Source of the DNA: Patagioenas fasciata
Taxonomy: Eukaryota > Chordata > Aves > Columbiformes > Columbidae
Direction: 5' to 3'
NCBI RefSeq assembly: GCF_037038585.1
Contig: NC_092541.1
Span: forward strand, 505,445 to 569,444
DNA length: 64,000 nucleotides
The notes beneath the pieces are model-generated. The model was not told where the DNA came from, searched no databases, and saw nothing but the letters and a program-made list of their open reading frames with translations. Positions within the stretch are counted from its first letter, which is position 1. Every line of letters begins with the position of its first letter. This document shows, one piece after another, positions 42,801 through 54,800 of the stretch. A program made the translations under genes and the position numbers.

Positions 42801-45800
42801 GCGATCTGTAGAAGCTCGTTCTTCACGTGCGGCCGAGGAGCAGGGTTTAATTAATTAGAACGGTGCCAAGACTGCGGAGCGTTGACATTTTTCTCATTCT
42901 TGAGATTGCTCAGAGCCCGAAAGAGACCCACACAGATGCTCCTTTTCTTAAAGGACTCATCTTTAATTAATTAAGGATTAGAAAATGATTAGTGGATCGA
43001 CTTGCAAATTCCTGGGAGTGCTCTTTAGCCTGGGAGCAGAGGTTTGGCTGTTTGCGGGGGACACGGGATCTTTTCAAGAGCGATGGTCCCTGTGTCCCCA
43101 TCCCGGTGAGAGCTCAGACCTGCCCTGCACCTTGTGCTGTTCCAACAGGGACATAAATGTGATTTTCTGTGTAAAAGAACGTGTTTGCAGGATGGTACTG
43201 AGACCAGGGACGGGGGGATCAAGCGCTCTCCTCTGCTTGAATCCGGACTTGGTGACTTTGGGCTCCATAGGGAACAGCCCCGTTGACCCCGGCCTTGCCC
43301 TGGAGGGCTGAGCATGAGACAGGCAAAAGCACCCGCTGAGAGAAGCGTCGTGTTAAACATCATTTTAATTAAAAGATAAGACGCCGCGGGACACTGAGGG
43401 CCGATCCCTGCTGTGCAGATGTGCTCGGTCTTGGTGAGGAAGGGGTTCCCCTGTCCTGAGCTCCCGATGGTGCCGCTCAGCGTGTAAGAGTGGGGTCGGA
43501 GCCTGGGGCAGGCCTGGAGGAAACCTGGGGAAATTTCCCTCCTTCCACCCATTTCGGGAGGACGCTGGGGCTCCCGTTCCTCGTCCCCCGTCACAGCTGT
43601 GTGCAAGCCCCTCGAGCATCCCCCGCGGAAAACGTTTCTTTCTCTGTATGCGGGCAGAACGGACTTTTAAATGTGGGCAGAGAGGCTGCGGTGCGGCGTG
43701 CGGAGCCCGTGCGGAGCCTTTCGGCGGCAGCAGACAGCGCTGGGGTGCCAGGTGCCTTGGTGGTCGCGGCCAAGCGAGGAGCTCGTCTCGTACGGCTCTC
43801 GCCATATAAACAACAGCTCCTCTGCGCCGCTGCGTGAGCCAAGAGGAGTTTCTGGGCTCCGAGTGCAGGTCCTGATGCTTCACAGCCCCAACCAGGCCAT
43901 CAGGAGCTTTGCTTTCTTCCCTGTGACAAGAGACCTGCTCCTTGTTCCCTGAGGTTTATTTAAAACAAACAGAAAACCAGCCATCACCTCCTTTTATTCT
44001 GGAGCTTGGCCTGGAGCACCAGAGCTGCCTCTGGCTGAGTCTGAGCCCTGGGGACGTGCTGGGTGACCCCGCGGGACGCGCGCAGCGTCGCTGTTTTGGT
44101 GCACGCCGCTAATTTGGGAGCACCGGGAGGTGTGTGCGGGTCCATGGCTGTCGCCCGCTGTCCCGAGCGGTGCTGGTGACCTGCCCTGAGCCAGCAGCTC
44201 CCGGCGTGCCCCGGGGATGCTCGTACCGTCTGCATTTCCTTCCCTTTTGTTTTCGTTTAATCTGAAGTTCCTCTTTGAGTGGTTGCGAAGAGTTCATCGA
44301 TGCCCAAAAGCAGCTGGGGGGGGCAGAGCCGCGGTGCTGCGGCTGCTGTTGGGCCCCGTGCTGGGGGGCAGCAGCGCCAGCGGCTACAACCGCTGCTCCC
44401 CTTGTCACCGCTTCCCTTCCCAGCCCTCGGAGGGGCTCGCAGGCTCCTCCCTCAGGCCAAAATCTGCTCTCCTGATGAAGGTGTTTGTTATTTGTTAACA
44501 GGTGTGGTTTCTTTCCACGGGGGTTGCAGACCCCGGTGTTGGAGCCCTGAGGGACCCCGTTTGCTGCCCTGATGGATGCGCCACGCTGGGCTTTGAGGAT
44601 TTGCTGCCTTTGCAGGGTGGTCTGGAGCAAACCAGCTCCCCTCTTGTTTTCTGCAGCACAGAAACCTGGAAGAATGGGCTCATTCCCATTTGGGTGACAA
44701 ATGCAACAGGGCAGGGGGACATTTGTCCCCCTATTCCCCCTGCTTTGAGCACAGGGGCCATGGGCTGAGCTGCCCGTGGGATGCGGGGGCAGCCCGGAAC
44801 CCTTAGCCTGTAATTTCCCACCTCCAGCCCTTCTCTTTTTAGAGTGAAGTGATATTTTGTGCTTTTCTGGCCCCGGACAGCCGCTGTCAGCGTTGCGCAG
44901 GGCAGCGCAGCCCCGGTTCGGCGCTGAGCGCCCCGACACCCAGTCCCGGGCCTGGCTCCAGGGCTCCTCCGATGTGCTGGTAATTTTCTCTTGCAAAACC
45001 AGGCTGGCGGGTGAGCCGAGAAGGGCGTCCCGTTGCTGACCCCTGCTGCTAGGAGTGCAGCAGCTTCTTGTGTACCTGGTGAAAAAGGGACAGCGTTTGG
45101 CTCCTGTGGCGTCAGCCAGTGACCCAGGGAGGTCTCATCCTGTCCCAGTGCTGGTGCTGGGGTCCAGCGGGTCATGGCGCTGGGGCTGCATCCCCCCAGA
45201 TCTGCTTGCAGTCCCATCCCCGTGGTGCTGGCGGGTGGTTCCACCACCGCTGCATGCGGAAGGGGGAGCGATGGGCTGGGTGACGCTGCGGCCGATGCCA
45301 GGATGATGAGAGGGGTCACGGCCGCTGTCATCCCAGCTGGGGAACGGGCCTTTCTCATCACTCTTTGGAGCCCGGTCGACGCTGAAGCTCTGAAACACAA
45401 TGGGGTGTCTGCCTTCCTCCAGTTCTTTTTTCCTTACAGAGCCAAGTCAGGGGACTTTGCTGAGCTGGGACGTTTGTTGCTCGAATGTGCCGGGGCCGCC
45501 TGGAACGGCCGAGCTGGGCAGGGAGAGGTTGGGGGAATAGGAAATGAAAACCTTTCCAGCCCGAAAAATCCATACAATGGCAAAAAACCAAAACAAACCA
45601 AGGCTAAATATAGCAGAGCCCACGGGTTCACTTGGGCTCGTGGTGGAGAAAGAATGGGTCCCTTTTAAAACAAGCAAAAAGGAAACCTTGACGGAGGTCC
45701 TGTTGTCGATTTATGCTGTGGGCAGCTTTTTCGCTGGGGTGTTGGGGCAAGAAGTGGCGGCTTTTTAGCTCAGAAAGGTGCTCCTGAAGAAAATCAAGTG

Positions 45801-48800
45801 TCTTTAGGAGTGACACGTCAGCTGGAGCAAGGTGTCCCAGCGTGGCGGCCTGGCTTTGTGGTTTATGCAGGTTTTGAGATGGGTTCGCACCCCGGGGTGG
45901 CCGTGGGTGCTGCTGGGGCTGTGGGATCACTGCGGGGTTGGGCGGGACAGCGGGACACGCGTGGAGCGGGGCTGGGCTAACCCCGTGTCCCCTCCGCAGC
46001 TGCGTTAGCGCCGTGTCTGCTGGCAGCCGTTCCCCTCGCGCCGCCAGGGCTGGGATTTCGGAGGGTCCCGGCGCGACGTTCCGCGTCAGCCGGGGCCGCT
46101 CCAGCGGGGGCCGCGGCTGCGCGTGGGCGTTTTCCATCGCGCCACGTTCACATGGCGAGGGACCTTCCCCCAGAGTCCTCGCTCACTCTGCAGTTTTTCA
46201 GCAGGTCCCCAAATACACATAAAAATGAGGAATGCCTCTCTGTTTCCCTGCTGGTTTTGCTGGTTTCCCCGCCCGGAGCAGATGGCGGTGCTGAAGCTGT
46301 TGGCGTGGGCCCCGCCGGCACCGCCGTGGGGCTCGATGCGATCCCTGGTGATGCTGCAGCCAGGTGCTGCTGCTGGGAACTCGATTTTAAATGGGTCTGA
46401 TGGTGCTCCCAGGGCAGCCAAGCTCTTTGCCCCAGCTCTGATGCCCAAAAGCCGATTGCTGATGCTTCACAGGGATGTCAGGAGGCTTCAGCCAGCTCTG
46501 GGTGCATACACCTGTCCACATAATTCATCCAGCTCTGGAGCCTCAGCACAGGACACACATGGAGCTGCTGCAGAGGGGCCAGAGGAGCCCCAGGAATGAT
46601 GCGAAGCTGGAACAGCTCTGCTGGGGACAGGCTGAGAGAGCTGGGGTGTTCAGCTGGAGAAGAGAAGCTCCGGGACACCTTAGTGCGGCCTTTCTGGACT
46701 TAAAAGGGGCAGAGAAGAAAGATGGGGACAGACTTTTGAGCAGGGCCTGTTGCGACAGGACAAGAGGGAGATTCAGGCTGGACATGAGGAAGGAATTGTT
46801 GCCCTGAGGGTGGAGAGAGCCTGGCCCAGGTACCCAGAGGGATGGTGGATGAACCATCCCTGGAGACATCCCAGGCCAGGCTGGACGGGGCTCTGAGCAC
46901 CCTGAGCTGCTGAAGATGTCCCTGTCATGGCAGGGGGGGCACTGGGGGAGCTGGGAAGGTCCCTTTAACACAAACCATCCTGTGATTCTATGGTCACTCT
47001 GCCTGGACAGACACAGGGCAAACCCTGGGGTTATCTCTGCAGAGGTGCCGAGCCCCTGGTGTGCTGGGTGCTGTGCACAGGGCTGCACCCCAAAACTTGC
47101 TGTGCATGGAAAGGGAGCCAGACGTTCAGGCAAGGCTGGGGGGAATGCATGGTACGGTGCCAAATCCTCAGTGATGCTTTAACCCTTTTCCTCTGTTTTT
47201 TCCCAGACTCTAAAGTCTTCCTGATCTACAACACGGGCCTGCAGGGCTGCCTGGAGACCAAGGACTCACTGGTGCGACTGGCCAAGGGCTGCAACACCAG
47301 CACCCCGGCCCAGCAGTGGAAATGGGTCTCACGAAATCGCCTCTTCAACGTGGGGGCCATGCAGTGCCTGGGGGTGTCGTGGCACGGGGCCAACGCCACG
47401 GTGGGGCTGCACCCCTTGGCCACCTACGAGTGCGACCGCGAGTCCGTCAACATGCGCTGGAGCTGCCGCAGCCTGGGGGAGCAGCTCTCCCAGCACCTCG
47501 GCGCCCACCCGGGCAATTCCTCCCTGGACAGGGGGGACCAGGCGCGTGGCTCGCAGTGGAGGACGTACGGCACCGAGGAGGACCTGTGCTCCGTGCCATA
47601 CTCAGGTAATGCCTCGCTGGGCGTTAGTATTACCCTGTTACCCAGACCAGCCCTGAAGTGTGAGCTGAGGCTGTGGTGTGGCTGCAGTTGGGTCACAGAA
47701 TCACGGAGTGGTTTGGGTTGCAGGGACCCCTGTAGATCCCCAGCCCTGCTCACGCAGGTCCCAGAGCAGATCACACAGGATCCCAGGGGTTTGAATGGCT
47801 CAGAGAAGGAGACTCCACACCCGCTCTGGGCAGCCTGGGCCAGGCTCTGGCACCGCAAAGGAAAGAAGTTTCTCCTGGTGTTCAGATGGAGCCTCCTGTG
47901 TTTCAGTCTGTGCCTGCTGCCCCTCACCCTGGCGCTGGGCACCACTGAGCAGAGTCTGGTCCATCCTGACACCCACCCTGAGATACTGATCCATTGATCA
48001 GATCCCTCTCAGCTTCCCTTCTCCAGACTGCTCAGCCCCAGCTCTCTCAGCCGTTTCTCATCAGAAGGACACATCCTCAAGCCAGGGCTCCTCTTCTCCC
48101 GCAGAGATCTACACCATCCAGGGCAACTCTCACGGGAAGCCCTGCACCATCCCCTTCAAGTACGATAACCAGTGGTTCCACGAGTGCACCAGCACGGGGC
48201 GGGAGGACGGTCACCTCTGGTGTGCCACCACCCAGGACTACGGCAAGGACGAGCGCTGGGGCTTCTGCCCCATAAAGAGTAAGTCGGGGTGGCTGAATCC
48301 CATGGGGAAAAGCAGGAGCTCTGTGTCCATCCCTCCTGGGGGCTTCCCTGCCTCTCCCCTTCCCTCCTGAATTGCCTCCCGTGCTAGGCATGTGGGATTG
48401 GGTCTTCATCGCGCAAAATAACGAAACAAATAGGTTCTTACTGGTGTGGGAACAGGGAGAGCTGCACCCTGCCCTTGCTCCGTGCCCCGCTGTGCTGGTC
48501 CAGCACGATTTATTGGGGTTTGCTGGGTTTTTGGGGTGTTCTGGGGCTGCGCTGGGTGCTCACCCTCCTCGTCCCTGCAGGCAACGACTGCGAGACCTTC
48601 TGGGACAAGGACCACCTCACCAACAGCTGCTACCAGTTCAACTTCCAGTCGACGCTGTCGTGGCGGGAGGCCTGGAACAGCTGCGAGCAGCAAGGGGCCA
48701 ACCTGCTGAGCATCACCGAGATCCACGAGCAGACCTACATCAACGGTGAGGCGGCGGCAGCCACACCGTGTCCCCGTGCTGCTCGCCCAGGCAGGGCTGG

Positions 48801-51800
48801 TGGCACCATGGCCACTGCTGGTGCCAGCTACCAGCTCGGGGTGGTTGGTTTGGGGATGGTGACAGACCGGGGGTTGGGTAGGGAGCGGGGGGACTGATCC
48901 TGCCCCTCTGGTGCTGTGCCAGGGCTGCTGACGGGGTACAGCTCCACGCTCTGGATTGGGCTCAACGACCTGGACATCAATGGCGGCTGGCAGTGGTCAG
49001 ACAACTCCCCCCTCAAGTACCTCAACTGGGAGAGCGGTGAGATGGGGGGGTCACGGTGGTGATGGGGGACTGGGGAACAGCCTGTGACCACCAGAGGTGG
49101 CAGGGGAGGTGGCCTGGGCTGCCACAGGGTGTCCCCTGGCTGCCTGGGGACAGAGAGCCTCATGGAGTTGTGCAGCGGCCTGGGACATCTGTGGAGCTGG
49201 AGTGGGGACGCCGGGTGCTGGAGGGGGAGTTGTCCCTCTGCGAACCCTCCGTGAGCCTCTGGGTAACCTGGGTTGAGCTTCCTTGTTTGGAGGGGCGTTG
49301 TGTCCCAGCTTGGTGGCTGAGGAGCGGTGCCCAGCCACGGGCACCCATCTCTAACCCCGGGGGGCAGAGGGGAGCACATGGACCCGTTGTGAGGATTGCT
49401 CTGGTTATGTCCGGTGCTGTCACCCAGAGTTGCTCGTGGGGACAGTGAAGCCCTCAGAGGAGGTTTGGGGACAGGTGGGAGCAGGTTGGGTCTGATACTG
49501 TGACCCCCAACTGCCACTGACATTTCTAGGTAAAACAGTGATGCTCCAGGTTCTTGTGCGTTGAGGCACAATAAACGATCCTGGGCATGCAGGGCTGGGT
49601 CTTCATCGTGCAAAATGACAACATAAAGAGGTTTTGACTGGGTGGGAGCAGGGAGAGCTGCACCCTCGCTCCATGCCCTGGCGGCGTGGGCAGCTCTGCC
49701 CCAGCTCCTCAGCAGCGTGTGCCCCCCGTCCCGCTTTCCAGACCAGCCCGACAACCCCAGTGAGGAGAACTGTGGGGTGATCCGCACCGAGTCGTCCGGG
49801 GGGTGGCAGAACCGCGACTGCGGCATCGCCCTCCCCTATGTCTGCAAGAAGAAGCCCAACGCCACCACCGACCCCTTCCTGACGGGTGAGCGGGGGGTGA
49901 GCAGCTGGGGGTGGGCGTCCCTTGCCCCGGCGCTTGGTGCTTACAGGTTGGGCGGTGGGGTGGAATCAGAGGAGCAGGAGGTCCCCGTGATGCCCAGCGG
50001 GGTCAGTCTGCTCTGCTATTGTTCCTCTGCAAAAAAGAGGACTTTGTTCTGTCTCCGGACCTGTAAAGCCACCACTGCCCACACCTTGCATGGTAGATTT
50101 TGGCCGTAGCCCTCCCACCGTTGCTTTGGCTTGGCCTCCTGAGCATCCCATGGGACCGCGGTCCCCTCCGTGCCAAGGGGAGGGTTGGCGAGCAGGACAG
50201 GAGTCCTCAGGCTGCCCCGTGTCCTGCAGACTCGTGGTCGGAGGTGAAGGTGGACTGCGAGCCCAGCTGGCAGCCCTTCCAGTCCAACTGCTACCGGCTG
50301 GTGGGAGAGAAGAAGAGTTGGCAGGAGGCGAAGAAGACCTGTCTGCGGAGCGGGGGGGATCTGGTCAGCATCCACACCCTCTCCGAGCTGGAGTTCGTCA
50401 CCAAGCAGGTCAAGCAAGGTAAGCGAGAGCCGGCTGTGCCCACAGCACCCTTCCCGTCCCATTTTGGGGTCTGCGGAGAGGTTGCTTCTGTGCGATGGAG
50501 GCTGCGAAGTTGAATTGATTCACGTGAAGGGAGTGGAGAGCCCAGGCTGGGGGATGATGTGTTGCTTGGAGGAGCCTTCGCCTCGGGCGCATCCTCCATC
50601 CAGCAGATGGAGAAGCTGTTCCCGGGGGCCCGCGGAGCTGAGGAAGGAGCGCACAGCTGCAGCGGGGAATGGCGCTGGGCCCGGCTGCTCAGCGCAGGCA
50701 AATAAACCAAAACAGTCCTGCTGGGCTTGCTGGAGGAGGCTGCACCGCCTGCTGCCACATCTGCGGGGCCACGAGAGTCCCCTGCTGCAGGTGACGTGAA
50801 GGGGCAGCACCTGCACACGGCGTCCCAGGGTCCTGTCTCCGGTTCTGACTTCACCCGGCCGTAACTGGGCTGACATTTCCCACGTTGGGATGTGCTGGAG
50901 CTGGAGAGAACTGGGGAAGTTCTTCAGCCCAAGCGATCACATGGTGGTGCAGGGAGCACCCGCTTGTGCCGCCCCTCCTCGGAGTCACCCTCGGTCGGGT
51001 TTTGCTGTTCCCATGCAAATGCAGCCCTTCTGGCCAAAGTATGGACCCCGTGAGCCTGCAGCTCGTCCCTGCTCTGCAGGGGAAGAGTCTGGCAGCCAAA
51101 CTTCCCGTGGGGACAGCAGGGAGCGCGGATGGCAGTGGGGACCAGGGAGGGCTGGGGCTGGGGGGAGTTAATACTGAGGGAGGGGGGAGGGGACGTCCCG
51201 GCGCTCCCAGTCAGGGGTGGGAGGGAATGGTTAAAAACCAGTAGCTCACTGGAGCTGAGCCTGTGGGTCCAAAGTCACCGTTCTGCTGGTGCCGGCACCG
51301 TTGTGCACGCTGCTGGGAAATGCCTGGGGCTCAGGGCCCAACCCTGCAGTGGGTTCTTTTGCAGAGCTGTGGTCCCATCCTGGGGGATCGTGTCATGGGG
51401 AGGGTTCTGCAAGATTTCAGCCAGGCAGAGGGAATTTCACCCCTGCCCTGTCTCGGCAGACGTGGAGGAGCTCTGGATTGGCCTAAATGACCTCAAGCTG
51501 CAGATGAACTTCGAGTGGTCGGATGGGACGCCCGTCAGGTTCACGTACTGGCACCCCTTCGAGCCCAACAACTTCCGTGACAGCCTGGAGGACTGTGTGA
51601 CCATCTGGGGACCGGTGAGAGCCCCGGGTTCATCCTGCACCTCCCCGGGGTGCTGCAGCACCTGGGACAGGCTGCCCAGAGAGGTGGTGGATGAACCATC
51701 CCTGGAGACACCCCAGGCCAGGCTGGACGGGGCTCTGAGCACCCTGAGCTGGTGAAGATGTCCCTGTCATGGCAGGGGGGGCACTGGGGGAGCTGGGAAG

Positions 51801-54800
51801 GTCCCTTTAACACAAACTGTTCTTTGATTACGTGATCCTCACGGCTGGGGAAGGGACACCTCGGGGAGCATCTCCGGTTTGGTTGAACCTGGCTCATCCT
51901 GGCTGTTGGGATGCAGCACAACACCCTTGGGGATTTAATGCAGGGAAGGGAAGTCTGTGGACCCAAGGTGGGGATGGGTGGCTGGGAGACTCCCCGGGCT
52001 GTCAGATAAGGCTCAGTCCCGCTTTTCTCCCCACTGTGCAGGAAGGGAGGTGGAATGACAGCCCGTGCAACCAGACCCTGCCCTCCATCTGCAAAAAGCC
52101 AGGTCGGGTGAGCCAGGAGAAGGAGGAGGACGACCACGGGTGCCGAAAGGTGAGGGGGACCCGGGGCGGGCGGTGGCTCTGGCTGCTCCGCGGCTCTGCC
52201 TGATGCCAGGGGCTTTGGAGTCGCAGGGGATCTCTCCACAGAACCATTTCAGGGAGCCCCAATGAGCAGCACCGGCAGAGCATCGCGGGGCTTCTGACCC
52301 CTCGCTCCTTGGGTTGCACGAGGCTGCGGGAGGAAATTGGGACAAACCCCGTCTCCACGGCCCACGCTCCCCCTTGGGCTGGCTTGGCTGCCTGCAGGGA
52401 TGTTCGTTACTTTTTCTTCCCTGGCCGGTGTTTGTGCCCAAATCCGCAGCGAAGCCGCTCAGTGCGGGAGCGCGGAGGCACGGAGGCGGCTGCCGGCCCC
52501 GCGAGCGCAGGCTGCGTTCTCCGGGCGGGACACGGGGGTTTTGGGGACACAGCTGCCAAACCAGGGGGTTCTCAGCCGGGCCGTGCTCTGCCTCAGTTTC
52601 CCAGCAGTCGAGCAGCGCTGAGGCCGCTCTGTTCCCACGCTTGCCGGGAAGTCATTTCTGTGCCTCTTTGCAAAGCCCGCGAGCCTGGCGTCGCCGCCGC
52701 TCTTGAACGTCTCCCAGCGTTTCAGAGCGAGCCAGGATCGCTCGCGTTCGGACGGGCAGGCAGCCCCGCGGGACCACCCCCCAGAGGTGCTGCTGGGCTC
52801 CTCGGGTTTTCACCCCATCACAGCAGAGACATCGGGCCAGGTTTGGGGGGCTGCCCGCTGGAGAAGCCCCAGTGTCAGCGGGCGCTGGGGCCGGAGCGCT
52901 CGGTGGCAATGTGCCGCTGCCACCCGTCTGCCTGCGTGTCCCCGTGGTCCCCACGCAGACTGAACTCCCTCCTGCCTCTCCAGCCACAGTCTTGCCCTGG
53001 CCCCTGGTGCCCAGCAGAGAGATGAACCCACTGGGAAACAAACGGGGAGTGATAAAGGAACCGAGAAAAGGCCTTTTCCCATCCTTCCTCCCCTTCACCC
53101 TTCCCACCCCATCTTGCTCTTCCATCGCGTGTGTGTTCCTCTCGTGGATGTGTCCCCGTGTCCCTCTCTGTGCCACCAGCACCGGGGCCACCCCGCTCCC
53201 TGCTCTGGCAGAAAACAGCCGCTATTGTGTGTCCGGCCCCGGAGAGGCTCCAACATCAACAAGGCGGGGGATTAAAGCAGCCTGCGGTGGGACTCGCTCT
53301 GGATTCGGCCCCGCGGTGCACAGAGGAGGACTGGGTGTCCCCCCATGTCCCGGGGGCTGGACACTGGCAGGGACAGTCCACTTCCCCAGCTTTGAAGCCG
53401 CCTGGTGTTCGTTTTCCTTGCAGCCGTGTCCTCTGGGGCCGGGGGCTTGGGAGAGCTCAAAGCTGAGCAGGGTCAGGCTGGGGCGGCTGGGGGCTGGAGA
53501 CCTCCCAGGAGGAGCGGAGGTGGTGGCAGGGGACAAGGGACATTGCCGTCACCCCCTGGGTTTGCTCCCGTCCTGCGGGGCTGAGCAGAGGCAGACGTCC
53601 CTGTCACCCGTCCCAGGGATGGAAGTGGCACAGCCCCTCCTGCTTCTGGCTGGGCGAGGACCGCGTCCCCTACAGCGACGCCCGCAAGACGTGCTCCGAC
53701 TACGGCTCCACGCTGGTCACCATCACCAACAGGTCAGTGCTGCGCCGCTGCGCTCGGTTTGCCCCAAAATGAGCCCCCGCAAGGTGGGGTGTGACCCGCC
53801 AGCTGGGCTTTGCACACAAGGGCTGGAGCATCATGGGCTGCTTGGCATAGAATCATCATGGAATCAGAGAATGGTTGGGGTCGGAGGGACCTTCCCAGCC
53901 CCCCGCTGCCCCCCCTGCCATGACAGGGACATCTTCACCAGCTCAGGGTGCTCAGAGCCCGTCCAGCCTGGCCTGGGATGTCTCCAGGGATGGTTCATCC
54001 ACCACCTCTCTGGGAACCTGAGCCAGGCTCTCACCACCCTCAGGGCAACCATTCCTTCCTCATGTCCAGCCTGAATCTCCCTCTTTTAGTTTCAAACCAT
54101 CACCCCTTGTCTTGTCACAACAGGCCCTGCTCAAAAGTCTGTCCCGATCTTATGGGCCCCTTTTAAGCGCAGAAGGGCCACACTGAGGTGTCCCCGGAGC
54201 TTCTCTTCTCCAGCTGAACACCCCAGCTCTCTCACCTGTCCCCAGCAGAGCTGTTCCAGCCTCGGGCCATTCCTGTGGCTCCTCTGGCCCCTCTGCAGCA
54301 GCTCCATGTGTGTCCTGTGCCGAGGCTCCAGAGCTGGACGCAGCACATCGCCCGCTCTCGCCATCCCTGCAGGTTCGAGCAGGCGTACGTCAGCAGCCTC
54401 ATCTACGGCTGGGACGGGGAGTATTTTTGGACGGCGCTGCAGGACATCAACGAGACGGGCGCTTTCCGCTGGCTGAGCGGCGACGAGGTGACGTACACCC
54501 ACTGGAACCGCGACCAGCCCGGTAAGGGGGGCCGGGGGTGGGCCGGGGACGTCCCCTCCACGCAGGGCGGGAGCTGGCTCTGCCGCCCGCCGCGGTCCGA
54601 CCCTAAGGCTGCTGTCCCCCCGCTCCCGTGAGCGCTCCAGGTTACAACAAGGGCGGGTGCGTGGCCCTGGCCACCGGCAGCTCCATGGGGCTGTGGGAGG
54701 TGAAGAACTGCAGCACCTTCAAGGCCAAGTACATCTGCCGGCAGAACCTGGGCACCCCGGTGAACCCCGAGCTGCCCGGTCCGTTCCCCACGCCCAGCCT

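Larger units (their letters stand above)
39807..47206 (+). other. MRC2 intron 1
   Basis: This 7.4-kb first intron begins inside the CpG island. It contains a 10-bp tandem repeat (tgtcccgcac, four units, about 40314-40360) and one CR1 copy near its 3' end. No exon or other gene is recognisable. Long open frames on the minus strand at 44109-44996 and 44495-45400 overlap each other in different frames and carry no known domain. Confidence 0.75.

Noticed and set aside
44109-45400. Two overlapping minus-strand open frames of about 300 codons in MRC2 intron 1
   Set aside because: They overlap in different frames, have no recognisable motif, and lie in GC-rich intron where stop codons are rare by composition.
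48828-49826. 332-codon minus-strand open frame opposite MRC2 exons 5-6
   Set aside because: It is antisense to conserved lectin-domain exons; the lack of stops reflects codon bias of the sense strand and GC content.
52872-54074. 400-codon open frame on the + strand
   Set aside because: It crosses MRC2 intron 9, exon 10 in the wrong frame, and a CR1 copy; no domain or homology supports it.
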